A stretch of 22,520 nt of DNA from positions 1 to 22,520 of the forward strand of contig JASLXP010000099.1 in assembly GCA_030740295.1 (NCBI GenBank). The letters run 5' to 3'. The first letter of the stretch is position 1; each line of letters opens with the position of its first letter. Shown piece by piece: positions 7,813-14,314 of the stretch. The notes under the pieces were generated by a model. The model searched no databases. It worked only from the letters and a program-made list of their open reading frames with translations, and was not told the origin of the DNA. The stretch is from Planctomycetota bacterium. Its GTDB lineage: Bacteria > Planctomycetota > PUPC01 > JACPCR01. The position numbers and the translations under genes are program-made.

Positions 7813-9096
7813 CTACCTGATCTCCGTAAATGTGACCGGCGACGGAACAAAAGTGAGAAGGAATATGAGAATGGTGACCCATCCGATGCACAGTCTTTTG
7901 ACGTCGAGTTTTTGCCTGTCATCCACTGAAGGCGGATGGTCGAGCTTTACCAGGAAAAACACCAGGATGGCGAAAAGGATGAAACTGTTCGTGAACAGGC
8001 ACAGGCCAAGCAGGCCAGCGAAGGCAAGCCTTGCGATCTTCCGATGGCCGGCACCGAACATCGAGAATAACACATGTCCTCCATCCAATTGGCCAATAGG
8101 CACCAGGTTCAAAGCGGTGATAAACATCCCCAGCCATCCGGCCCACGCAATCGGATTCAAGAAAATATCATGACCATCCGGAATAGGCCCCTTCGACAGC
8201 CAGAGGAGGCCAGCATAGAGAATCGATTTGCCTTCCTGAAGTATTGTCTGACCCATCATCGGCGCCAAAGGCCCGACTTCCGAATTCCAGATGCCGTAAA
8301 TAAAAATAGGCAAGGCCACCAGGAAACCTGCAAGCGGTCCCGCCACACCAACATCAAAGACCATCCGCCGATTCAGCAGTGGCGACTTCAAGGCAATGAC
8401 TGCCCCGAAAGACCCAATCCCAAAAGGGACAGGCAAATAGAATGGAAGTGTCGACAGAACCCGGTGGTGTCTCGCCGCGAAGTAATGGCCGAACTCATGA
8501 AATGTCAGAATCAGGAGAAAAGGCACTGCGAACGACAACCCATCCAGCAGAAAAATCTTGAAAGAGGCGGTATGCGCCCCGGCCCTGCCATCCAGCCATT
8601 CAGTGATAGCTCCGCTGATCTGCCCTTTGTTTTCAATGAGGGTGATATCACCCATTCCCCCACAGCAGACTGTCGTGAACAGCGTCGCCAGAAAAAGCCC
8701 AATGTGCAGCAAGTATCGCGGCCTCGCCGCAGTGTACACCGGGAGTTTGGCGGTGAGGAGATTCCCATTCTCCGTGGCCTCTGTGTGACAATAACCGCCA
8801 TGCTCGTCCAGGCGTTGTCTGAGCTCGGAGATCTCGCTCGGTAGCGCATCCGCCGCCTCGGCAATGAAGTAGAACTCCCTGGGCGCCAGGTGGATCTGAT
8901 AGGATGGGACATTGGCCATGAACCAATCATCAACCCATCGATATGCTTCAGATTTATCGGGAGGCAGCGAAGGCAATTTCTGGAGTTTCGTCTTGAATCC
9001 GGGTGTCTCGCCTTGTAAGTGGCGCGGTAATAGTTCGTAACCCGGCAATGGTAACCGGTCTATCCATTTATATTGCAGGCAGTACCTGCATACCAC
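7813..9096 (-). CDS. M50 family site-2-type metalloprotease
   Basis: An integral-membrane zinc protease of about 427 residues. The active site is visible as HEFGH (His200, Glu201, His204) in one membrane helix, with NLVPIGQLDGGHV (Asn330, Asp338) in another giving the third metal ligand. GVAGPLAGFLVALP is the usual S2P structural motif. The LPFYLPVPFGIGSFGAVIALKSP stretch resembles the EGY1-like S2P subgroup known from plants and cyanobacteria. Residues 1-120 are a soluble N-terminal domain. Such enzymes cut transmembrane anchors, for example of anti-sigma factors, or degrade membrane proteins. The start is uncertain: the frame opens with GTG at 9096 and has an in-frame TTG at 9048, and neither has a good Shine-Dalgarno. 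The GTG start lies 17 bases from the divergent gene at 9114. Confidence 0.93.
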   Translation of the reverse strand: MVCRYCLQYKWIDRLPLPGYELLPRHLQGETPGFKTKLQKLPSLPPDKSEAYRWVDDWFMANVPSYQIHLAPREFYFIAEAADALPSEISELRQRLDEHGGYCHTEATENGNLLTAKLPVYTAARPRYLLHIGLFLATLFTTVCCGGMGDITLIENKGQISGAITEWLDGRAGAHTASFKIFLLDGLSFAVPFLLILTFHEFGHYFAARHHRVLSTLPFYLPVPFGIGSFGAVIALKSPLLNRRMVFDVGVAGPLAGFLVALPIFIYGIWNSEVGPLAPMMGQTILQEGKSILYAGLLWLSKGPIPDGHDIFLNPIAWAGWLGMFITALNLVPIGQLDGGHVLFSMFGAGHRKIARLAFAGLLGLCLFTNSFILFAILVFFLVKLDHPPSVDDRQKLDVKRLCIGWVTILIFLLTFVPSPVTFTEIR

Positions 9097-9113
9097 CCGT
9101 TCACAGAATTCTT

Positions 9114-10883
9114 ATGCATATTCTGCTCTTTGCCCTCTTCGCGATCGGCCAGGCCGATGAGGCCCGCTTACGCAAGATGCTGGGCAGTGATTTTGACCGG
9201 GCCCGCATACTCACCGTGCAGGGCGACAGGGTGTTCACCGTAAATCTGAAGGGATTGAAGACCCAGGCCCTGGCCACATTTCCCAAAGCGAAACGATTCC
9301 GCGGGCTCGACCGTCCCTGGTGGTCCCTCGACGCCCGTGAAGTTATCGTCTCGCACGGCGGCAAGGCGTATATCATGGATTCGGACGGCAAGAATAAGCG
9401 GGAAGCTGTCCCCGGCGAGACGGCCTACGGCGCCAGCTTCTGGCAGGACCCCAACACCGGCGAGCGCTGCATCGTCTACAAGACCGTCAACGGAAAACAC
9501 TGGTTTAACAAGCACAAAGGCGTGGGTACCACCTGGCTCTACAGGCCGAAAAGTGGCAAGAAAACCAAGCTGGCCGACTTTCCCTTCGACGGCGGGCTTT
9601 CACCAGACGGCTCACACCTCGCCGACGCATACGGAGGCTGCATCATGAAGGATTTGAAAACCGGCAAGGTGCACATCCTCTATCGCGGCAAGCAGGCATG
9701 TAACGCCACCATGTCGCCGGACAGCACTTACCGTTTGATGCACCTGTATCTGCCGCATGACTATTTCGGTATCCGGGACAAGTTTGACAAGGAGCACTGG
9801 CGAATCACGAAGCCCAAAGACAGCCAGGAATGGCAGACGCCGCGATTTTCGAACCATCCGAACTTCTGTGCAGCCACGGCAAAATACGGCGGCGAATACA
9901 AAATAGTCATTATTCAGATCGATACTAAAGAAATGGTCGTCCTGAAAGATCTGGCCGGCAGTTGGCGCGTGCCGCAGGTCTGGCTTCCCTCCGCAGCAAA
10001 AAAGCTGCAGTCATTAGTAAAAAACACTAATTCGGCCGGCGGGATCGAGTCAATCAAAGCGCGCCTGGCGAAGGCCAGCGATTATTCGCCAATTATGAAG
10101 GAGCTGGCCTCGAGCAGTATTTCCGGTGCAGGTGAACTCTTGGCTGGAATTGAATCAGAGGGCCAGAAGGCGCTCAAAGGGGCGGGCTCGCACAGTGACC
10201 CGCTTCAGGCGAGGGGAATCTATCGCAGGCTTGCCGCCCAATACGGTTCCCACGAAATAGGTAAAAAGGCGAAATCAATACTTGAATCGAAGAAGTTCAA
10301 ATCAGAGATATCTGCCGCGCCATTAGTAGAACGCATGCACGCGTTGGCCGGCAAACTGAAAAAGGCCGGCGAAGAACACATTTTTGCTGACACTGTCTTC
10401 TTTGAAAAGAATCGGGCCCTGCTGGTTCAGATGGTCGAATTAGGTTCTTCCATTCAGAAAAAGCATCCTGGGACGAAAGGGGCATTACGCGCGGCCAAAC
10501 TTGCCCACAGCTATGCGTTGCCCGGAAAGACCGCTGAATCCGGCAATCAGATCCTTACGGTCCTGGCCACCGTTGAGGAGACTTCTCGCGTACCCACATA
10601 CAAACAGATTGCACCCTATAAAGAGGCAGTCACCTATGTGCGTTATAAGGTGGATGAGGTGGTGTCCGGCAATTACAAAGAGAAAGAAATACTCATTGTC
10701 CATTGGGGCATGCGTGATACCAGACGCACCATGGCTGCCTTCTGGCGTGCCGGTATGAAGCAGAAGCTGATTGTCGATCTTTTCGATGCCCACAAAGAGC
10801 TGGAAAAAACCACAAAGGCGGATGATGCGGACGATATCGACCTCACGCCTTTCTGGGCATTGAAAACCAAGATGGTGGAGTAG
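9114..10883 (+). CDS. Exported protein of unknown function: beta-propeller-like N-half, helical middle
   Basis: A 589-residue protein. The ATG at 9114 is preferred over the in-frame ATG at 9003 because a hydrophobic export signal follows (MHILLFALFAIGQADEA) and because the longer form would overlap the M50 gene. Residues about 20-300 contain TolB/WD-like strands such as SPDGSHLADAYGG, MDSDGKNKREAV and MSPDSTYRLMHLY, suggesting a beta-propeller. Residues about 300-480 look alpha-helical with TPR-like character (ARGIYRRLAAQYGSHEIG). Residues about 485-589 form a separate beta-containing domain (VTYVRYKVDEVVSGNY, then EILIVHWGM). I do not recognise a catalytic motif. It has no plus-strand neighbour, and its promoter must lie inside the 5' part of the M50 gene. 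Confidence 0.85.
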   Translation: MHILLFALFAIGQADEARLRKMLGSDFDRARILTVQGDRVFTVNLKGLKTQALATFPKAKRFRGLDRPWWSLDAREVIVSHGGKAYIMDSDGKNKREAVPGETAYGASFWQDPNTGERCIVYKTVNGKHWFNKHKGVGTTWLYRPKSGKKTKLADFPFDGGLSPDGSHLADAYGGCIMKDLKTGKVHILYRGKQACNATMSPDSTYRLMHLYLPHDYFGIRDKFDKEHWRITKPKDSQEWQTPRFSNHPNFCAATAKYGGEYKIVIIQIDTKEMVVLKDLAGSWRVPQVWLPSAAKKLQSLVKNTNSAGGIESIKARLAKASDYSPIMKELASSSISGAGELLAGIESEGQKALKGAGSHSDPLQARGIYRRLAAQYGSHEIGKKAKSILESKKFKSEISAAPLVERMHALAGKLKKAGEEHIFADTVFFEKNRALLVQMVELGSSIQKKHPGTKGALRAAKLAHSYALPGKTAESGNQILTVLATVEETSRVPTYKQIAPYKEAVTYVRYKVDEVVSGNYKEKEILIVHWGMRDTRRTMAAFWRAGMKQKLIVDLFDAHKELEKTTKADDADDIDLTPFWALKTKMVE

Positions 10884-10906
10884 CGACCTGCTAAGTCTGA
10901 GTATCA

Positions 10907-10948
10907 GCCGCCTGGGTTGGAGTAACGGCCGCCTGGGTTGGAGTAACG
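10907..10948. repeat. Perfect tandem duplication of a 21-base unit
   Basis: Two perfect 21-base copies (10907-10927 and 10928-10948) begin GCCGCCTGGGTTGG and end GAGTAACG. GC at 10949-10950 starts a third copy that is not completed. The sequence just upstream, GAGTATCA before the first unit, looks like the decayed end of an earlier unit. It is 24 bases after the stop of the exported-protein gene. Confidence 0.9.
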
Positions 10949-11034
10949 GCTTTAGCCGGGCCTTTGCGTTGTATGAAGACCCGGCTAGTAGGCCGAGACG
11001 AGGGCAATCTTACGGATTTGAATAACAATTTTCA

Positions 11035-11128
11035 GGGGCAAAGCCCCGGGCCGTTTGCCTAGCCCAGCCCAAGGGGCTGGGTTTTCGGGCAGCTCATCCT
11101 TAGGGGCAACGCCCCGGCCGATTGCCCC
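11035..11128. repeat. Two direct copies of a GGGGCAA-type hairpin repeat
   Basis: Copy A (11035-11059) and copy B (11103-11126) share a roughly 24-base pattern, GGGGCAA[AC]GCCCCGG followed by CCG and TTGCC. Each contains the mini-palindrome GGGGC-N3-GCCCC. Copy B also has an outer 7-bp stem, GGGGCAA (11103-11109) with TTGCCCC (11122-11128). The same GGGGC-N3-GCCCC motif occurs inside the REPIN-like spacer at 7731-7743. Confidence 0.7.
11063..11085 (+). terminator. Rho-independent-type terminator hairpin
   Basis: CCCAGCCC (11063-11070) pairs perfectly with GGGCTGGG (11074-11081) over a 3-base loop, and TTTT follows at 11082-11085. The 8-bp GC-rich stem and T-run fit a plus-strand terminator for the exported-protein gene ending at 10883. 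The T-run is short, the hairpin sits about 180 bases downstream, and it lies among repeats, so it could instead be part of a repeat. Confidence 0.45.
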
Positions 11129-11161
11129 AATGAATGATGAGTCAAGTTTCGGTGAAGCACT

Positions 11162-11240
11162 GTAGCTCTGGCCTCCAGGCCGGAGTTTCGCGGGCGAGCC
11201 CTCGGCACGCATAAGACGCCGCCCTGGAGGGCAGCGCTAC
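11162..11240. repeat. REPIN-like paired palindrome, copy 2
   Basis: Two inverted 22-base arms (11162-11183 and 11219-11240) match at 19 positions and, like copy 1, start with GTAG and end with CTAC. Each arm folds alone: GGCC-TCCA-GGCC in the left arm, GCCC-TGGA-GGGC in the right. Two of the three mismatches between the arms are a paired G-C to C-G swap inside that small stem. The spacer is 35 bases. It is about 3.4 kb from copy 1 and shares its arm layout and TCC-containing core, but not its exact sequence. Confidence 0.75.
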
Positions 11241-11310
11241 GAAGGGCTGCTCGACGGTTTAAGGCGAAGCTTCGCTAGCTAAATAAAGCCGTTTCTCCAA
11301 CTCCAGCCGG

Positions 11311-11523
11311 TCAAAGTGCCTCTTCTTCCAGCATCTTTCTGATGGCTGGGCTGAGCTTCTCATCCACCTGGTATTTCCCATCTTTTATCGCCTTTTGAAT
11401 CTGCGCTGCCTTTGCTGATTCGTCCTGTAATCCCGGTAACACCTGATCCGCCTCCGTGGTGATAATAGGCGGGAGCGGCGGATCAATTGGGATCGGCTTC
11501 TGTAATCTGTCAGGAGTTGTCAT
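11311..11523 (-). CDS. FlgM-like small protein (possible anti-sigma-28 factor)
   Basis: A 70-residue protein from the ATG at 11523. The N-terminal 30 residues are Pro-rich and probably disordered. Residues about 38-66 (KAAQIQKAIKDGKYQVDEKL) match the C-terminal helix pattern of FlgM, which binds and inhibits the flagellar sigma factor FliA, typically A-x-x-I-x-x-A-I-x-x-G-x-Y-x-V-D. FlgM is short (about 70-100 residues), so the length fits. No flagellar gene is nearby, so it is an orphan here and the name rests on one motif. It is on the same strand as hemC, whose stop is 103 bases upstream. Confidence 0.6.
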   Translation of the reverse strand: MTTPDRLQKPIPIDPPLPPIITTEADQVLPGLQDESAKAAQIQKAIKDGKYQVDEKLSPAIRKMLEEEAL

Positions 11524-11626
11524 CTCGCACCCCGTGCTGAAGGAGGGACTGGGGTAGTTTCAAAAACTGTTTAAGAGGCGAGGTGAGTTGCTGGGTGTCA
11601 GGCAGGAATTAACGAGTAGAAACGGT

Positions 11627-12553
11627 TCAAAGTTTAAGAAATTCCGTAATTTCATCCATAAAAGTGTCAAGTCCCTGCGACTCCAGCTCCGCATAAACCC
11701 GGGAGCTGAGCCTGCTGCCGCCCTGTCCTGTCTGCCGGGCGGAGATTTGTGATGTTCCATTCGGATGGCAGACCGCGGCGACCAGATCGAACTGATCCTC
11801 CAGTTCCAGGGGCGTGGCCTGGGCCCCGAATGGTATCTGACAGGTTCCTCCGAGCCTGCCCAAGAGTGCCCGTTCCATGTCTGCCGCTCTGTGAGTAGGC
11901 GGATGGTCCAGGGGCGAGAGCAGCTCTCTTGCCCTTTCGTCCGATTGCCTGGATGTGATGGCGAGGGCCCCCTGGCCAGGGGCAGGGAGCATAAGATCAA
12001 ATGGTAGAGCATCACCGTCGTGCTCGATGCCCAGTCGTCGGAGCCCGGCGGCCGCAAGGATGATCGCATCGGCCTGGCCTTCTTTGAGCTTTCGAAGGCG
12101 GGTATCCACATTGCCTCGGAATTCGATGACATTCAGGTCTGGCCGCCACGCTTTAAGAAAAGCTTGGCGGCGGATGCTGCTCGTGCCGACAGTTGCATTT
12201 CGTGGAAGTTCACTGAACGAGCCTTCACGTGTGATCCCCACATCGTTCGGGCATTCGCGCTCCGGTACCGCGGCAATCGTCAGGCCTTCAGGCAATTCGG
12301 TGGGAACGTCTTTCATGCTGTGGACAGCAATGTCAATCTCGCCATTCACCTGCGCGTTGTCGATTTCCCTGGTGAAGATGCCCTTGCCGCCGGCCTGGGC
12401 GAAAGGGACGTTATCGCGGGAGTCCCCAGTCGTTGAGATCTGCTTGAGCTCTACGTTCAGATCCGGCCATGCTTTTCTCAATTCGCTGGCGACCCATTCA
12501 GATTGCGTTAATGCGAGTGAGCTGCCGCGTGTGCCAAGGAGGATCGTTTCCAA
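11627..12553 (-). CDS. hemC: Hydroxymethylbilane synthase (porphobilinogen deaminase) HemC
   Basis: HemC condenses four porphobilinogen units to hydroxymethylbilane in tetrapyrrole (heme) synthesis. The 308-residue product has the family N-terminus ILLGTRGSSLALTQSEWV, then GKGIFTREID, and the active-site segment DIAVHSMKDVP (Lys81, Asp82, matching E. coli Lys83/Asp84). GTSSIRRQAFL and FRGNVDTRLRKL provide the substrate-binding arginines. The dipyrromethane-cofactor cysteine is Cys238 in LGGTCQIPFGAQA. The ATG at 12553 gives the canonical start. No other heme gene is in the window. It lies downstream of the lipoprotein gene on the same strand, separated by 140 bases holding an inverted repeat, so it may be transcribed separately. 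Confidence 0.97.
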   Translation of the reverse strand: METILLGTRGSSLALTQSEWVASELRKAWPDLNVELKQISTTGDSRDNVPFAQAGGKGIFTREIDNAQVNGEIDIAVHSMKDVPTELPEGLTIAAVPERECPNDVGITREGSFSELPRNATVGTSSIRRQAFLKAWRPDLNVIEFRGNVDTRLRKLKEGQADAIILAAAGLRRLGIEHDGDALPFDLMLPAPGQGALAITSRQSDERARELLSPLDHPPTHRAADMERALLGRLGGTCQIPFGAQATPLELEDQFDLVAAVCHPNGTSQISARQTGQGGSRLSSRVYAELESQGLDTFMDEITEFLKL

Positions 12554-12597
12554 TGTGATGTTCTATTTCTTCGTTCTTTAGCGAACCACGGTTAGCA

Positions 12598-12691
12598 GGA
12601 ATATGGGAATGGTGAATTGCTCTGTGCTATCTCTCGGTAGCTTCCTGCAAAGAGCCACCATTCACTCTTCACGATTCACCATTCACATTCC
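12598..12691. repeat. Inverted repeat with iterated ATTCACCATTCAC motifs
   Basis: GAATGGTGAAT at 12607-12617 is repeated inverted as ATTCACCATTC at 12674-12684. Extended arms (12598-12617 and 12674-12691) match except for a 2-base gap and a few changes. A further CACCATTCAC copy lies at 12656-12665. The element fills the gap between the lipoprotein stop (12694) and hemC. It could act as an mRNA hairpin or be an intergenic repeat family member. Confidence 0.6.
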
Positions 12692-12693
12692 AG

Positions 12694-13284
12694 TCATTTC
12701 ACAACCTTCATTATCTCGCCCGCGCTTTCATCAACGATGGCATCCAGACCTTCAGAAATCGCGGCGATGACGGATTCGAATTGTTCACTGTTAACAGCCC
12801 TGGTGCGCGCTTTCGTTGCTGACCACAGGACGTTTTCTTCTTTGTCGAGCAGCTCGAGATGCAGAGCAAGTTCAGACGATCTGACTTTATCTTTGATAGT
12901 CTCACCGAGGGATACGATATGACCGCGCAAGGTGAAATCTGACGGTCTGATGCCCCTTTCGAGGGTGATGCGTGTGAATAGGCCGGTCTTGGTTATCCGG
13001 CGATGCACGAGCTCGCGAATCATGTCCTCGGGGGATACGGCCCACCGGCGGACCGGATCGAAGTGGACACGATAGGGCGAGGTGCGATAGACGAATTGGG
13101 GCCGCGCATACTCACTGGCCGCGGTGAAATCATCAACGTACAGAGTTTTGGCCGACTTCTTCAATTTTGCCGGTTCGCTGCCGGGGGACAGCAGGTATGT
13201 CTGTGGCAAGCGGGTCGAACAGCCTGCGACCGCCATGAACAGAATTACGATGGTGTGATGTCGAGTCTTCATGAGGGCTATCAT
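12694..13284 (-). CDS. ABC-type transport auxiliary lipoprotein (PqiC/YmbA-like)
   Basis: A 196-residue lipoprotein. The signal segment HTIVILFMAVAGCS ends in a lipobox (V-A-G-C), so the mature protein is lipid-anchored in the envelope. The rest follows the ABC-transport auxiliary component pattern (PqiC/YmbA, DUF330-like): TYLLSPGSEPAK after the lipobox, the beta strand KTLYVDDFTAASEY, FVYRTSPYRVHFDPVRRWAVSPEDMIRELVH and a C-terminal region like LDKEENVLWSATKA. Relatives bridge MlaD/MCE-type lipid transport systems in the periplasm. No permease or ATPase is near. The ATG at 13284 overlaps the tsaB stop as ATGA; an ATG at 13272 gives a more typical signal peptide and is an alternative start. 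Confidence 0.78.
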   Translation of the reverse strand: MIALMKTRHHTIVILFMAVAGCSTRLPQTYLLSPGSEPAKLKKSAKTLYVDDFTAASEYARPQFVYRTSPYRVHFDPVRRWAVSPEDMIRELVHRRITKTGLFTRITLERGIRPSDFTLRGHIVSLGETIKDKVRSSELALHLELLDKEENVLWSATKARTRAVNSEQFESVIAAISEGLDAIVDESAGEIMKVVK

Positions 13285-13976
13285 ATGTTTTTCGTCGCGG
13301 CATTCGCCAACTTTTCCATGGCTGGCGGGAGTCGCAGATAGATGGGCACAAGCGAGTGCGGGTCGGCTGTTTCACCGTCAAGGCATTTTCTGTAACCGAG
13401 CCGGGCCACCCACTTCGACCGGGCGTGCCAGGCATCTTCCTCGAGCTTGTGGAAATCATCGCGTGAGTTGAATGCGTCTTCGTACGCTTTGAGTCCGTCA
13501 CCCAGGAGCCACGTGCCGTTTGGCAGTTTTTCGCAGAGCTCCGCGGGAGGGAACGTCCGGTACTCCCAGCATGCCTTAATCTCCTCACCTTCTCGTTGGA
13601 AAAGGCAGGTGTTTACTTCTTTGCGGCGAGCATCAGTCATGGGGCAGATGAATTCTGCTTCTTCGGGTGCGTTCCGGGCCATGACGTCCAGCGTTGGCAC
13701 TCCGACCAGCTTTGCATTGCAGGTCAGCGCCAGGGTCTTGGCTGCGGCTAGGCCGACGCGAAGTCCAGTAAATGAGCCCGGGCCCAGGCTGACTGCAATG
13801 AGCTCAAGTTCCGTGGGTGACCAGTCCTGGTCCTTCATGATGTCTCGGACGGCGGGGATGAGCTCGCGGCCGTGGATCATGCCGTCGCCGAGATAGCGTT
13901 CCTGCACGATTTCTTCGCCTGCAGAAAGACAGACGCTGCCGGCCGCGCAGGATGTTTCAATGGCCAGTGTCTTCAT
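13281..13976 (-). CDS. tsaB: tRNA t6A biosynthesis protein TsaB
   Basis: TsaB is the non-catalytic ASKHA-fold partner that dimerises with TsaD in bacterial t6A synthesis. The 231-residue length is normal. It starts MKTLAIETSCAAGSVCL and has the diagnostic SLGPGSFTGLRVGLAAAKTLA segment, with no TsaD-type metal-binding H-x-x-x-H, as expected for TsaB. Its ATG overlaps the stop of the upstream MazG-like gene (ATGA at 13976-13973), and its stop overlaps the lipoprotein start (ATGA at 13284-13281), so three genes are probably translationally coupled. The C-terminal third (after residue 130) is the variable part of the family. Confidence 0.95.
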   Translation of the reverse strand: MKTLAIETSCAAGSVCLSAGEEIVQERYLGDGMIHGRELIPAVRDIMKDQDWSPTELELIAVSLGPGSFTGLRVGLAAAKTLALTCNAKLVGVPTLDVMARNAPEEAEFICPMTDARRKEVNTCLFQREGEEIKACWEYRTFPPAELCEKLPNGTWLLGDGLKAYEDAFNSRDDFHKLEEDAWHARSKWVARLGYRKCLDGETADPHSLVPIYLRLPPAMEKLANAATKNI

Positions 13977-14263
13977 GCTTCCGAACAGTTGCAGGGGGTC
14001 GAATGGCAGTACGGGCAGCCTTCCGCGTATTTCTGTTTGGCTGCTTCTTCCACATCGATGTCCATCATACTGGCGAGGGTGCAGAGCCAGGCGAGGACGT
14101 CGGCGAATTCTTCCGGCATGTTCTCCTTGTCCCGTTTCCGGATCACCTCTGCAAGCTCACCGACTTCTTCGGCAAGCCAGAGGAAGGACTTCTCGGGGCC
14201 CCGAGTGGAATCTTTGACGAAGTAGATGTCTTCAATGAGCCGCTGGAACTCGGAAATTTTCAT
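13973..14263 (-). CDS. Small MazG-like nucleotide pyrophosphohydrolase with cysteine-rich tail
   Basis: A 96-residue single-domain MazG-fold protein. Metal-binding acids appear as EEVGE (Glu32, Glu33, Glu36) and EEFAD (Glu52, Asp55), the E-E-x-x-E / E-x-x-D pattern of NTP pyrophosphohydrolases. The C-terminus GCPYCHSTPCNC carries Cys83, Cys86, Cys91 and Cys93, a likely zinc or redox site. The ATG at 14263 is preferred; a TTG three codons upstream is possible. The substrate is unknown, and it is distinct from the two-domain MazG at 6808-7632. It starts 51 bases after the CocE/NonD stop on the same strand and is coupled to tsaB by a 4-base overlap. Confidence 0.85.
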   Translation of the reverse strand: MKISEFQRLIEDIYFVKDSTRGPEKSFLWLAEEVGELAEVIRKRDKENMPEEFADVLAWLCTLASMMDIDVEEAAKQKYAEGCPYCHSTPCNCSEA

Positions 14264-14314
14264 GTCGAGCAATGCTGAGTGCTTTGAGTCGGCGGAGTCT
14301 GGGAGCCGATTTCT

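Larger units (their letters stand above)
10937..11301. repeat. Repeat-dense non-coding segment bounded by 18-base inverted repeats
   Basis: The 427 bases between the stop at 10883 and the FlgM-like gene contain no credible gene. An 18-base sequence at 10937-10954 (GTTGGAGTAACGGCTTTA) recurs inverted at 11284-11301 with one mismatch. These ends frame, in order, an AGCCGGG/CCCGGCT hairpin (10954-10960 with 10980-10986), two GGGGCAA-type repeats, a terminator-like hairpin and a REPIN-like element. The layout resembles a small non-autonomous mobile element or a nest of insertions. No target-site duplication is obvious. Confidence 0.6.

Noticed and set aside
8074..8844. 256-codon plus-strand frame
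   Set aside because: Antisense to the M50 protease, which has HEFGH and LDGG motifs in the real frame.
10985..11212. 75-codon minus-strand frame in the repeat block
   Set aside because: It is made of the hairpin repeats themselves and resembles no protein.
10884..11310. Possible tRNA or riboswitch in the structured gap
   Set aside because: The hairpins are short independent palindromes; no cloverleaf, T-loop motif or known aptamer core is visible.
11955..12581. 208-codon plus-strand frame
   Set aside because: Antisense to hemC.
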